Source: Deltaproteobacteria bacterium
Lineage (GTDB): Bacteria > Desulfobacterota > UBA8473
DNA length: 11,977 bases
Assembly: GCA_030621455.1 (NCBI GenBank)
Contig: JAUXHQ010000024.1
Span: 1-11,977 of the forward strand
Direction of reading: 5' to 3'
Within the stretch, counting starts at the first letter, position 1. Each line of letters opens with the position of its first letter. Shown one piece after another: positions 1 through 7,599 of the stretch. The notes beneath the pieces were generated by a model that was not told the DNA's origin, made no database searches, and was given only the letters and a program-made list of their open reading frames with translations. The position numbers and the translations under genes are program-made.

Positions 1-2
1 AC

Positions 3-1763
3 AGTTCTGCGATAGATGCTTACAGGTTTGCTTTGAGGCTTTATCCTGATTCTAAAAGAGGGGCAAGTGCTACCTTTCGGATAGGAGCGTCCTACTGGGG
101 GATGGATTGCTTCTATGAATCGGAAGCCGGTTTTAACGCCTTGATAAATCGATATCCTAAGAGTAAATATATTCCGAAGGCCCGGCTCAGGTTGGGCGAA
201 AGCATGCTCAAGAACAAGAAATTTACAGAAGCCTTAGGGGTGTTTAAGAAACTCCTGAGTAATCAACCCGATAATAGCCAAGGGAAAAGGGCGGTATTTG
301 GGATAGCGAATGCCTACTATGGATTGAAAGACTTCAAGAATGCCCGGCAACACTATCGAAAAGCAATGAATAGATGGCCGGACTACCTCAAGACCGATGC
401 TGAGACGCTATTCAATGTCGGAGAAACATACTTTCGGAACAAGGGATACAGGGAGGCACGAAAGTCCTTTTTGGAGTTCATAAATATATTCCCTGACGAT
501 AATTTACGAGGTATGGCCTTGAATAGGATAGGAGACACCTTTCAGGTAAAGGGAAAAACGGAGGAGGCGCTGATATTTTACTCGGAGGTAGTATCACACT
601 GTCCAGACGGTAAGATGCAAGGGATGGCAAGGGTATCAATGGCTGATATTGGACTGAAAACGCCCGGCCTATCCCTCCCGGATCGTATATTTGACTATGA
701 CTCCTATATGATGCCCCTCAATGCTTATAAGGAGGTTTTCGAGCGTTTCCCGGATTCTGAATTGGGGAGTTTAGCATCACTGAAAGAGGGGTTGTACTAT
801 TTGGACCATGAAAGATTCACGGAGGCCGTGTCAACCTTAAAGAGGTCAATGAAGATGTCTTCAAGGGGACCTACATACTGGAAGCTCTCTTTTTATATGC
901 AGAAAGCCTGTGTTAAGACCATCGATTCGCATTACGAAGAAAAGGATTATTTTTCGGTCATAAGGAGCTACCTGGAGAATTTCCATCCGTTCCTTATGGA
1001 TGTTGTGGACGGAAGAACCCTGTCTCAAGTTGGAGAGAGTTATCTGCAGCTAGGACTTTACAGTAGCGCTAAGGAGATATACCAAAGGGCTTTGCAAGCA
1101 AACCCCAAAGGCAGGTACGCTGATCTGATAACATTCAAGACAGGAGATATTTGTTGTTTCCAGGATAACTACAAAGAGGCAGAAACGGTGTTCCGCAAGT
1201 TCATGAGCAGGTTTCCAGAGAGCCCGTATATGCCTCATGTTCTTGTCCGCCTGGGAGACACTCTTTATAGAAAGGGCAGTTTTCGGGAAGCAGCAGATGT
1301 CTACCTTTCGGCATTGCAAGGGCGAAAAGGACAACATTGGGAACCTCGTGCTTATTACTACCTTGCCAATGCTCTGGAAAAGATCGGACATGATTCCAAG
1401 GCTATCTCTGCATACAGAGACGCGATTCTTTCATTTAAGACTGACGATGGAAAAGCTGGGAGCTTGCCGGATTTTATTTTGGAAAGTCATATAAAGATCG
1501 GAGATTTTCTCTATGATCATCGTAGCTATCTTGAAGCCCTCAAAGAATATACCGACACCAGCAAGCTTCTTGCAGGGGGTGAGAGGACTAGGTGGGTATC
1601 CTTTCGGACTGCGGAGTGCTATCGAAAATTGACACGGAAAGCGGAGGCAATTGAAACCCTTGAACGGTTAGCCCACGACCCGGGTAATGAATTTTGGAAG
1701 ACAATGACTGCGTATGCCATAGATCACATCAATTGGGAAGAAAGATATAAGGATCGTCTTTAA
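3..1763 (+). CDS. Tetratricopeptide-repeat protein, 5' truncated by the window edge
   Basis: The reading frame is already open at the first complete codon (position 3), and the residues before the first possible start (TTG at 33) form a TPR helix (AIDAYRFALRLYP), so the real start lies upstream. 586 residues are visible. The first part is a regular TPR array: helix-ending prolines fall at in-window residues 15, 52, 89, 126, 164 and 201, a period of 37-38. The array continues less regularly to the C-terminus, with another 37-residue step at residues 368 and 405. No membrane segment is seen; a signal peptide or lipobox, if any, would be outside. The pattern recalls the TPR proteins of the YbgF/BamD kind, which act as scaffolds in the periplasm or cytoplasm. 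Its stop is 4 bases before the kinase gene, so the two are probably co-transcribed. A part in flagellar assembly or its control is inferred from position only. Confidence 0.88.
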   Translation, partial: SSAIDAYRFALRLYPDSKRGASATFRIGASYWGMDCFYESEAGFNALINRYPKSKYIPKARLRLGESMLKNKKFTEALGVFKKLLSNQPDNSQGKRAVFGIANAYYGLKDFKNARQHYRKAMNRWPDYLKTDAETLFNVGETYFRNKGYREARKSFLEFINIFPDDNLRGMALNRIGDTFQVKGKTEEALIFYSEVVSHCPDGKMQGMARVSMADIGLKTPGLSLPDRIFDYDSYMMPLNAYKEVFERFPDSELGSLASLKEGLYYLDHERFTEAVSTLKRSMKMSSRGPTYWKLSFYMQKACVKTIDSHYEEKDYFSVIRSYLENFHPFLMDVVDGRTLSQVGESYLQLGLYSSAKEIYQRALQANPKGRYADLITFKTGDICCFQDNYKEAETVFRKFMSRFPESPYMPHVLVRLGDTLYRKGSFREAADVYLSALQGRKGQHWEPRAYYYLANALEKIGHDSKAISAYRDAILSFKTDDGKAGSLPDFILESHIKIGDFLYDHRSYLEALKEYTDTSKLLAGGERTRWVSFRTAECYRKLTRKAEAIETLERLAHDPGNEFWKTMTAYAIDHINWEERYKDRL

Positions 1764-1767
1764 TTAT

Positions 1768-3108
1768 ATGGCTTTCAGGGAGAAACCAGTGAAATTGAAC
1801 AATGGAGACAGATACAGCAATAAGGATATCCGGTTGCTGAACGATGCCTTCATTTCCTTCAATGAAGCAACGCAGAGACTTCAGAGATACTATGAATATC
1901 TTGAAGAGCGGGTGAAAGCTTTAGACCTGGAATTGAAGAAAAAGAACAGGGAACTAAAGAAAAGTCTTCGGGAGAAGGGAGAAGTAAGGAATTACCTGAA
2001 TAACATACTGGAGAGTCTGTCTACAGGGGTTATTGTCGTTGGTCTAGATAAAAGGATAACCATTTTTAATAAAGCTGCAAGGAGGATAAGCGGTCTCAGC
2101 CTCAAGAGGGTCAAGGGAAAGGATTTTGACAGTGTTTTCCGCCCTCTCTTGACCGAAGACAGTATTAATTTTGAATTCTTAAAGGGTGTAAATGAACATT
2201 TAGGTATAGAGACAACGATTACTGCTAAGGATAAGAACGTTTTGCAGGTAAGGTTGTCCTCATCTCCGGTCAGGAGTCAGAGGGGTAAGATATTTGGATT
2301 TGTAATACTCGTACAAGATATTACCAAGACAAAGAAGTTGGAGGAACAGGTCCAGCGGACCGGTCGACTGGCAGCTATGGGTGAGATAGCTGTGGGTATT
2401 GCCCATGAAATCAGAAATCCTTTAGGCACCATAGAGTTATTTGCTTCGCTTCTCAGAAAGGACCTGGCAAATGACGAGAATGGAAGGAAACTCGCGGAGT
2501 TCATCTCTTCCGGAGTAAAGAATCTGGATCAGATAGTGTGTAATATGTTGTTGTTTACGAAACATCAGAAGCCTGTCTTTCGGGAAGTGGATGTTATCAG
2601 ATACCTGGATGATTCACTCCGGTTTGCGAGCCATATCATGAAACAAAACAAAATTAAACTCGTGAAAGAGTTCTATTCTGGGCATCTGATGGTTCAAGGT
2701 GATTTGGAGTTGTTAAAGCAGGTCTTCCTGAACATAATCTTGAATGCAGTACAATCAATGAAAAGCGGTGGGAGCCTTACCATCTCTATTGCCTTAACGA
2801 ATGAAGGATTGAGGCCAGGGGCATGGAAATCAGATGTGCAGAGTCCTCCGATTGGACTCGATAATCATGGGTTTGTGGTGATGAGCTTTATTGATACAGG
2901 GGTTGGGATATCAGATGATGATCAAGAAAAGATATTTAATCCCTTCTTCACCACAAAAGAGAAGGGGACAGGATTGGGTCTGTCGATAGTCCATAATATT
3001 CTGGAATCCCATGGGGGGATAATTGATGTGAAAAGCGAGATGGGCAAGGGAAGCGTATTCACCATAACATTGCCGTTATCCGAAGATTCCCGCATATTGA
3101 ATAGCTGA
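1768..3108 (+). CDS. Soluble PAS-domain sensor histidine kinase (FlrB/FleS/AtoS-like)
   Basis: A 446-residue two-component kinase. Residues 35-75 are a charged coiled coil. A PAS domain follows (about 76-186). The dimerisation/phosphoacceptor domain contains HEIRNP with the phosphorylated histidine at 213. The HATPase domain shows the N box (N326 in LNAVQ), G1 (DTGVGI, 376-381), F box (IFNPFFTTK, 389-397) and G2 (GTGLGLS, 400-406). All catalytic motifs are intact. There is no hydrophobic segment, so it should be cytosolic, as is FlrB of Vibrio. The next gene encodes a sigma-54 activator, its likely phosphotransfer partner, and flagellar genes follow; control of flagellar gene expression is therefore the likely role, though the signal is unknown. 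Start: ATG 1768 has a distant AAGGA (1749-1753). An in-frame GTG at 1789 has a better placed AGGGAG (1777-1782), so the protein may be 439 residues. Confidence 0.93.
   Translation: MAFREKPVKLNNGDRYSNKDIRLLNDAFISFNEATQRLQRYYEYLEERVKALDLELKKKNRELKKSLREKGEVRNYLNNILESLSTGVIVVGLDKRITIFNKAARRISGLSLKRVKGKDFDSVFRPLLTEDSINFEFLKGVNEHLGIETTITAKDKNVLQVRLSSSPVRSQRGKIFGFVILVQDITKTKKLEEQVQRTGRLAAMGEIAVGIAHEIRNPLGTIELFASLLRKDLANDENGRKLAEFISSGVKNLDQIVCNMLLFTKHQKPVFREVDVIRYLDDSLRFASHIMKQNKIKLVKEFYSGHLMVQGDLELLKQVFLNIILNAVQSMKSGGSLTISIALTNEGLRPGAWKSDVQSPPIGLDNHGFVVMSFIDTGVGISDDDQEKIFNPFFTTKEKGTGLGLSIVHNILESHGGIIDVKSEMGKGSVFTITLPLSEDSRILNS
1777..1782 (+). promoter_or_regulatory. Alternative ribosome binding site for the histidine kinase
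   Basis: AGGGAG lies 6 bases before an in-frame GTG (1789, codon 8 of the longer form). The ATG at 1768 has only AAGGA at 1749-1753, 14 bases away. Spacing favours the GTG, while start-codon strength favours the ATG. The seven residues concerned carry no domain. Confidence 0.4.
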
Positions 3109-3145
3109 GTTGAACTGGAACGCAGGTTGTGACTCGCAACCCAAG

Positions 3146-3152
3146 AGAGGAG
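3146..3152 (+). promoter_or_regulatory. Ribosome binding site deciding the response regulator start
   Basis: AGAGGAG sits 8 bases before TTG 3161. It lies inside the longer open frame that begins at TTG 3110, which has no comparable site. It therefore supports translation from 3161, giving a receiver domain that begins in the usual way, a few residues before VLVVDDE. Confidence 0.65.
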
Positions 3153-3160
3153 TCAAGAAG

Positions 3161-4525
3161 TTGTCAAGATCGGTCTTGGTCGTCGATGATGAACCCGGAA
3201 TGAGGGCGGCCTTATCAGAGACATTAACCCGAAGCGGATATCTTGTGTCGACCGCTGTCGATGGGATCGCCGCCCTTGAAAAGTTCGAGAAGGAGCCATT
3301 CGGTCTTGTCCTGGTGGACGTAAGGATGCCGAAGATGGATGGCTTGGAGGTGCTGAGGAAGGTAAAGAAGAAGTCTCCGGAGACCAATGTGGTTATAATT
3401 ACAGCCTACGGTACTGTCCCCAGTGCAGTGGAGGCTATGAGAGAAGGCGCCATTGACTATCTCTTGAAGCCTTTTTCCTCTGAGGATGTGGAAGGGGTTG
3501 TTGGCAGGGCCTTTTCGGAATCTAAGAATCACGGGTTGAAAGAGACGGGCTATGAGGGAGAGCTTGATTCAGGGAAGATCATTACAGAGGACCCTCAGAT
3601 GTTGCGCATACTGGCGCTGGTCAGGAATGTCGCCCCGAGTAAGGCAACGGTCCTTATTCAAGGTGAGAGCGGCACCGGAAAGGAGTTAATTGCTCAGTTT
3701 GTACACGGAAACAGTACGAGGAGGACAAAACCTTTTGTAGCGGTGAACTGTGCAGCCTTACCTGAAGGGTTGTTGGAGAGTGAGTTGTTTGGCCACGAAA
3801 AAGGTGCGTTCACAGGCGCTGTAGCGAAAAGGATCGGCAAGTTTGAGCTGGCAAATCATGGCACTCTTCTCTTAGACGAGATTAGCCAGATGGAACTCCG
3901 GCTTCAGGCAAAACTGTTGAGGGTTCTGCAGGAAAACGAGGTAGACAGGATTGGTGGCAAGAGCCCCATACCGATTGACACGAGGATTCTCGCCACAACC
4001 AACGTGGAACTCAAAAAGGCGGTTTCAGAGCACAAATTTAGAGAGGATTTGTACTATAGATTGAACGTTATCCCTGTTGTAATCCCACCACTCAGGGAAA
4101 GGAAGAATGACATACCTAGCCTGATGAAGTACTTTATGGAAAAGCATAACCTGAAGAATGGTAAACGGATATCGAAGATTTCAGACGAGGCAGTTGCCCT
4201 TGCTAGGGAGAATAGCTGGAGAGGAAATATCCGGGAATTGGAAAATACAATTGAGAGAGCTGTTCTCCTTTGTGAGGGTGATGTCATCTTACCGAATCAC
4301 CTCTTTCTCGATGGGGGAGATGAGGGGGAAAGAGGGGAAGCGAGTATAAAGGCCGGCTTAACTATGAAGGAGATGGAAAGGGAGTTGATATTCAAGACCC
4401 TTGAAAAAATGGATGGCAATAGAACTCATGCGGCCAGGAGTTTGGGGATTAGCATAAGGACGTTGAGGAATAAACTCGGGGAGTACAAATCTCAAGGAGT
4501 CAGTATTCCAAGTCCGAAAGCATAG
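3161..4525 (+). CDS. Sigma-54-dependent response regulator (FlrC/FleR/NtrC family)
   Basis: From TTG 3161 the protein has 454 residues. The receiver domain (about 4-120) has the acidic pair D9/D10, phosphorylatable D53, T81 and K103. The AAA+ domain (about 140-375) has Walker A (GESGTGKE, 168-175), the sigma-54-contacting GAFTGA loop (215-220), Walker B (LLLDEI, 236-241) and the FREDLYYRLNV segment (293-303). A Fis-type helix-turn-helix ends the protein (about 419-442). Every motif needed to activate sigma-54 polymerase is present. The frame is open from TTG 3110, one base after the kinase stop, but only TTG 3161 has a good ribosome binding site, and the 17 extra residues match no domain. With the kinase upstream and a sigma-54 promoter 28 bases past its stop, it is very likely the activator of the flgB operon, as FlrC is in Vibrio. 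The target is an inference. Confidence 0.94.
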   Translation: MSRSVLVVDDEPGMRAALSETLTRSGYLVSTAVDGIAALEKFEKEPFGLVLVDVRMPKMDGLEVLRKVKKKSPETNVVIITAYGTVPSAVEAMREGAIDYLLKPFSSEDVEGVVGRAFSESKNHGLKETGYEGELDSGKIITEDPQMLRILALVRNVAPSKATVLIQGESGTGKELIAQFVHGNSTRRTKPFVAVNCAALPEGLLESELFGHEKGAFTGAVAKRIGKFELANHGTLLLDEISQMELRLQAKLLRVLQENEVDRIGGKSPIPIDTRILATTNVELKKAVSEHKFREDLYYRLNVIPVVIPPLRERKNDIPSLMKYFMEKHNLKNGKRISKISDEAVALARENSWRGNIRELENTIERAVLLCEGDVILPNHLFLDGGDEGERGEASIKAGLTMKEMERELIFKTLEKMDGNRTHAARSLGISIRTLRNKLGEYKSQGVSIPSPKA

Positions 4526-4552
4526 AACGTTTTTCAAAAGCAACAAGGTCTT

Positions 4553-4569
4553 TTGGTATATTACTTGCG
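4553..4569 (+). promoter_or_regulatory. Sigma-54 promoter of the flgB operon
   Basis: TTGGTATATTACTTGCG fits the sigma-54 pattern YTGGCAC-N5-TTGCW: TTGG at -24, a complete TTGC at -12 and exactly ten bases between GG (4555-4556) and GC (4567-4568). The CAC of the -24 element is TAT and the last W is G, so it is a good but imperfect match. The predicted transcription start is near 4580, 18 bases before the flgB start codon. The upstream gene encodes a GAFTGA-type activator, which strengthens the call. The activator's own binding site would be expected about 100 bases or more upstream, inside the regulator gene, and is not identified. Confidence 0.75.
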
Positions 4570-4582
4570 TATGCTTGAGGAA

Positions 4583-4592
4583 AAGGGGGTGG
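4583..4592 (+). promoter_or_regulatory. Ribosome binding site of flgB
   Basis: AAGGGGGTGG matches the extended Shine-Dalgarno AAGGAGGTGA at 8 of 10 positions and lies a few bases before TTG 4598. A TAA codon stands directly before that TTG in the same frame, so this site and this start are effectively forced. Confidence 0.75.
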
Positions 4593-4597
4593 TATAA

Positions 4598-5017
4598 TTG
4601 GACGATCAGGGACTATTCACAAATACTTTCACCATCCTTGAAAAGGTGTTGGATTTCCGTTCGCAGAGACACAATCTGATTGTGTCAAATATTGCCAATA
4701 TGGATACTCCACGCTTTCAAGCTGTGGATTTGAGGTTCGAGGATCGGTTAAGGGACGCCATGGAGGGGGCAAAAAGTGGCGTTATGAGAACTTCTCATAA
4801 GAGGCATTTTCCCATAGGGGGGCAGGATATACGATTTGTGAAGCCAGACATTGTCTTGTCGCCGAGCCTGCTTCTGTCTAATGATCTAAATACGGTTGAC
4901 ATAGAGAAAGAGATGGGAAAGCTGGCGGAAAATAATCTATTGTACAATGTTACAGCCCGTATTTTGAGCAAGAAGCTCGGTGGGATAAGGAATGCTATTG
5001 AGAAAGGAGGACAATAG
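4598..5017 (+). CDS. flgB: Flagellar basal-body rod protein FlgB
   Basis: 139 residues, the usual FlgB length. FlgB is a proximal rod subunit, exported through the flagellar type III system and assembled in the periplasm on FliE and the MS ring. The N-terminal rod signature is present (RSQRHNLIVSNIANMDTPRF, about residues 22-41, cf. the family's N-A/M-D-T-P). The C-terminal helix is typical too (VDIEKEMGKLAENNLLYN, about 100-117), the part that packs in the rod core. The start is TTG with an in-frame TAA immediately before it and a strong ribosome binding site; a later start would remove the conserved N-terminus. It is the first gene after the sigma-54 promoter and ends 2 bases before flgC, whose ribosome binding site lies in its last codons. 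Confidence 0.95.
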   Translation: MDDQGLFTNTFTILEKVLDFRSQRHNLIVSNIANMDTPRFQAVDLRFEDRLRDAMEGAKSGVMRTSHKRHFPIGGQDIRFVKPDIVLSPSLLLSNDLNTVDIEKEMGKLAENNLLYNVTARILSKKLGGIRNAIEKGGQ

Positions 5018-5019
5018 GG

Positions 5020-5460
5020 ATGGATTTTTTTACGGCACTTGACGTAAGCTCTACGGGTTTGAGCGCCCAACGCATGCGGATGAATGTCATATCCGGAAAC
5101 CTGGCAAACATTGAAACAACACGTACTCCTGAAGGGGGGTACTATCGTCGCAAAGATGTCATCTTCGCTGCGACGCGTGTCGGCAGCCCCTTTCAAGATA
5201 TCCTGGAATCCAGGCTGGCGAGTAACGTCTACCAGGTGCAAGTAGAAGGGATATACCAGGATAATGGTCCCCCAAGGCTCAAATACGATCCTGGTCATCC
5301 TGATGCCGATGATAAGGGCTATGTGGCTCTCCCCAACATAAGTGTTATGGGGGAGATGGTGAATATGCTATTAACTACCCGGGCATACGAGGCTAACATA
5401 ACGGCCATTAATGCAACGAAGAATATGGCGTTAAAGGCCCTGGAAATAAGCAGGCCTTGA
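5020..5460 (+). CDS. flgC: Flagellar basal-body rod protein FlgC
   Basis: 146 residues, a typical FlgC. This is the second proximal rod protein, secreted without a cleaved signal. The N-terminal motif SSTGLSAQRMRMNVISGNLA (about 10-29) followed by NIETTRTPEGGYYRRK is diagnostic for FlgC, as is the C-terminal block with PNISVMGEMVNM and TTRAYEANITAINATKNM (about 106-138). The ATG start has a near-perfect AAAGGAGG (5003-5010) 9 bases upstream and follows the flgB stop by 2 bases, so translation is probably coupled. A 124-base gap with a hairpin follows. Confidence 0.96.
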   Translation: MDFFTALDVSSTGLSAQRMRMNVISGNLANIETTRTPEGGYYRRKDVIFAATRVGSPFQDILESRLASNVYQVQVEGIYQDNGPPRLKYDPGHPDADDKGYVALPNISVMGEMVNMLLTTRAYEANITAINATKNMALKALEISRP

Positions 5461-5502
5461 CGATTCCATTACTTAGCCCTTAGTCGGAATTTATATGGAC
5501 AT

Positions 5503-5569
5503 AAATTTTGAAACTCATTTGAATTATGCCTTTTAGCCATTTCTAGCTCATAATTGAGTTTCAAAATTT
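5503..5569 (+). repeat. Large inverted repeat (hairpin) in the flgC-fliE gap
   Basis: The arm AAATTTTGAAACTCA (5503-5517) is perfectly complementary to 5555-5569. Six more pairs form inside it: ATTATG (5523-5528) with CATAAT (5549-5554), leaving a 5-base bulge TTTGA (5518-5522) on the left side only. The inner loop is 20 bases (5529-5548). The stem is AT-rich and has no run of T after it, so it does not look like an intrinsic terminator. It ends 5 bases before the GGAGG of fliE (5575-5579). It could be an mRNA-stabilising or processing hairpin, a translation-control element, a regulator's operator or a small mobile-element remnant. The sequence does not decide between these. Confidence 0.85.
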
Positions 5570-5584
5570 CTGATGGAGGTTTAG

Positions 5585-5887
5585 ATGAAAGATATTGGCA
5601 TTGAAAACAGTCTAAAGGCCCTACCCGTATCAGGCTTGAGCGAGAGGAATGCAGCCGCAAAGGGGGATGGATCCTTTGCGCAGACACTGACCGATTCCAT
5701 TAAGAAGGTGAATAACCTCCAGAATGAGGCTGACCAAGCAATTCAAGAACTGATGGTAGGTGAAACCAAGGATATCCACGGGACGATGATAGCATTGGAG
5801 AAGGCCGACCTGTCATTCCAGATGATGATGACTGTCCGAAGTAAGATAGTACATGCATACGAGGAGATTATGAGAATGCAGATATAA
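5585..5887 (+). CDS. fliE: Flagellar hook-basal body complex protein FliE
   Basis: 100 residues, the normal length. FliE is the small periplasmic adaptor between the FliF MS ring and the FlgB/FlgC rod and is the first rod-side export substrate. The C-terminal half is the diagnostic part: VGETKDIHGTMIALEKADLS (about 58-77), then a methionine-rich stretch and AYEEIMRMQI at the end, matching the usual AY.EIMRMQ. The N-terminus is variable, as in the family. The ATG start has GGAGG (5575-5579) 5 bases before it. It is unusual here in being separated from its neighbours on both sides (124 bases from flgC, 112 bases to fliF), while the genes from fliF on are nearly gapless. Confidence 0.95.
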   Translation: MKDIGIENSLKALPVSGLSERNAAAKGDGSFAQTLTDSIKKVNNLQNEADQAIQELMVGETKDIHGTMIALEKADLSFQMMMTVRSKIVHAYEEIMRMQI

Positions 5888-5999
5888 CGTGATTGATCTA
5901 AGGTCAGCCCTATGCTGTTGGGGGAGGGTTAGTGTCTTTGCCACCAGGGGAGAGTATTCTTCCATGCAAACGCATCATTGACTTTCGGGGGTGTAAAGG

Positions 6000-7589
6000 T
6001 TGAAGTTTCTTTTGCAATTTGTCACGCAGTTTCGGGATATGTTTAACAGCCTTTCAAAAGGCAGGAAGGTTGTATTCGTGGGTACTTTGAGCGCATCCAT
6101 CGTGGGGCTTGTAACCCTCATAATGATGTCACAGAGACCTACCTTCGACCTACTGTACTCAAACTTAAGTCAGGAAGATGCAGGAGTTATTCTTTCGAAG
6201 TTGAAGGAACAGAAGACCCCTTATCGTCTTTCGTCGAATGGGACTTCCATTCTGGTCCCAGTGGAGGATGTATACGAAACCAGGCTAGGACTGGCGAGTG
6301 AGGGTCTCCCCCAGGGAGGCAGCGTGGGCTTTGAGATATTTGACAAGACGAAGATCGGGGTGACTGAGTTTGTCCAAAACGTGAACTACCAACGTGCCTT
6401 ACAAGGCGAGCTGGCTCGTACAATAACCCAGCTTGCCGGGGTCGAACGAGCCAGGGTTCATATAGTAATACCTAAGAGATCCCTTTTCGTTGAAGACCAG
6501 AAGGAGGCAACTGCCTCGGTGGTGGTGAAACTGAAACCCGGGGCCGGACTGACCCGGGGCCAGCTCCAGGGGGTTGTGCATTTGGTTGCGAGCGGTGTGG
6601 AGGGTCTCAACCCTGAAAAGATTATTATTATGGACAACCATGGACAGATATTGACCGGGGGAAGAGAAATATCTTTGTCCACCCAACTCACGAACTCTCA
6701 AGTAGAAGTCAAACGCAATATTGAGAAAAACCTGGAGCAAGGGGTTCAAACCATGCTTGAAAGGACTGTGGGTAAGGATAAGGCCCTAGCCAGGGTCTTT
6801 GTCTCCCTTGATTTCAAGCAGACAGATAGGACAGAGGAGAGGTATGATCCCGATAGCGTGGTGGTTAGGAGTGAACAGATTTCAAATGAAAAATCTACAG
6901 GTCGTGGTTTTTCACCCAGGGGTGTGCCGGGAGTAGTGTCCAACATTCCAGGCGATAAAGGAGGTCCGGATACAACCGGGGAATCGTCGGAATTTCAAAG
7001 AAAGAACGAGACTATAAACTACGAGGTGAGTAAGACGACGAGCCGTGTCATTGAATCGGTTGGTGACATTAAGAGGCTTTCTGTAGCGGTGATTGTAGAT
7101 GGAACCTACGAGGTAGTAAAAGGAGAAGACGGGAAAGAAGAGAAGAAGTATGTCCAAAGGTCTGAGGAGGAAATGGAACGGTTTAAAGATATTGTCAAGG
7201 TGGCTGTCGGCTATGATGGCGACAGAGGTGATCAGGTTGAGGTTGTCAATATGCCGTTTGAGACAGTGCCTTTAATGGGAGAAGGAGAAGTCTTTCAAAA
7301 CCATGGATTTAAACCCTTCTGGTTTCCCATTTTCAAGCTCGGGATGACCTTCTTAGGCCTTGTCTTCTTCTTTTTTTTCGTTGTAAGACCTCTAGTAAGG
7401 TGGTTGACCCTTGGAAGGGAAGAAGAGGATTTGAGGGCGCAACTTCCTAAGACCGTGGGAGAGTTAGAGGCAGGAATCGAAGAGACAAAAGAGTTGCCTT
7501 CGACAAAGGCAAGAGTACTGAAGTTGGCCCAGGGCGATACCGAACGAACCGCACAACTGGTCCGTCAATGGTTATCGGAGGGAAAGTGA
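6000..7589 (+). CDS. fliF: Flagellar M-ring protein FliF
   Basis: 529 residues, a usual length. FliF forms the MS ring in the inner membrane, the base on which rod, switch and export gate are built. A first membrane helix spans about 23-43. The YscJ/FliF ring-building domains follow (about 46-220, e.g. ERARVHIVIPKRSLF at 149-163), then the second periplasmic domain with a Gly/Ser/Pro-rich loop (about 295-330). A second membrane helix spans about 440-463. The cytoplasmic tail ends in the FliG-binding segment (ARVLKLAQGDTERTAQLVRQ, 504-523). The start is TTG, with an in-frame TAA two codons earlier and GGGGGTG (5987-5993) upstream. The only nearby alternative is Met14, without an evident ribosome binding site. 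The stop is 10 bases before fliG. Confidence 0.96.
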   Translation: MKFLLQFVTQFRDMFNSLSKGRKVVFVGTLSASIVGLVTLIMMSQRPTFDLLYSNLSQEDAGVILSKLKEQKTPYRLSSNGTSILVPVEDVYETRLGLASEGLPQGGSVGFEIFDKTKIGVTEFVQNVNYQRALQGELARTITQLAGVERARVHIVIPKRSLFVEDQKEATASVVVKLKPGAGLTRGQLQGVVHLVASGVEGLNPEKIIIMDNHGQILTGGREISLSTQLTNSQVEVKRNIEKNLEQGVQTMLERTVGKDKALARVFVSLDFKQTDRTEERYDPDSVVVRSEQISNEKSTGRGFSPRGVPGVVSNIPGDKGGPDTTGESSEFQRKNETINYEVSKTTSRVIESVGDIKRLSVAVIVDGTYEVVKGEDGKEEKKYVQRSEEEMERFKDIVKVAVGYDGDRGDQVEVVNMPFETVPLMGEGEVFQNHGFKPFWFPIFKLGMTFLGLVFFFFFVVRPLVRWLTLGREEEDLRAQLPKTVGELEAGIEETKELPSTKARVLKLAQGDTERTAQLVRQWLSEGK

Positions 7590-7599
7590 GGGAAGGGGT

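Noticed and set aside
4535..4555. Inverted repeat CAAAAG/CTTTTG after the regulator stop, considered as a terminator
   Set aside because: Only six weak A/T-rich pairs with a 9-base loop and no T run after it; the right arm overlaps the sigma-54 -24 element.
4795..5298. 167-codon minus-strand open frame across flgB and flgC
   Set aside because: It lies opposite two certain genes, has no recognisable domain, and its composition is that of an antisense shadow.
5461..5702. Direct repeat CGATTCCATTA at 5461-5471 and 5692-5702
   Set aside because: Eleven bases, one copy inside the fliE coding sequence and no supporting structure; probably chance.
5899..5916. Possible second sigma-54 promoter before fliF (GG 5902-5903, N10, GC 5914-5915)
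   Set aside because: Only the spacing fits. The -24 element lacks TGG-CAC and the -12 element is ATGC, not TTGC, so the match is near what chance would give in a gap of this size.
5926..5942. Sigma-54-like GGG ... TTTGCC upstream of fliF
   Set aside because: The -12 half looks good, but GG and GC are 11 bases apart, where sigma-54 requires 10.
7371..7378. Run of eight T in the second membrane helix of fliF, considered as a phase-variation tract
   Set aside because: It encodes conserved-type phenylalanines in a membrane helix, the frame is intact, and eight bases is short for a switching tract without evidence of length variants.
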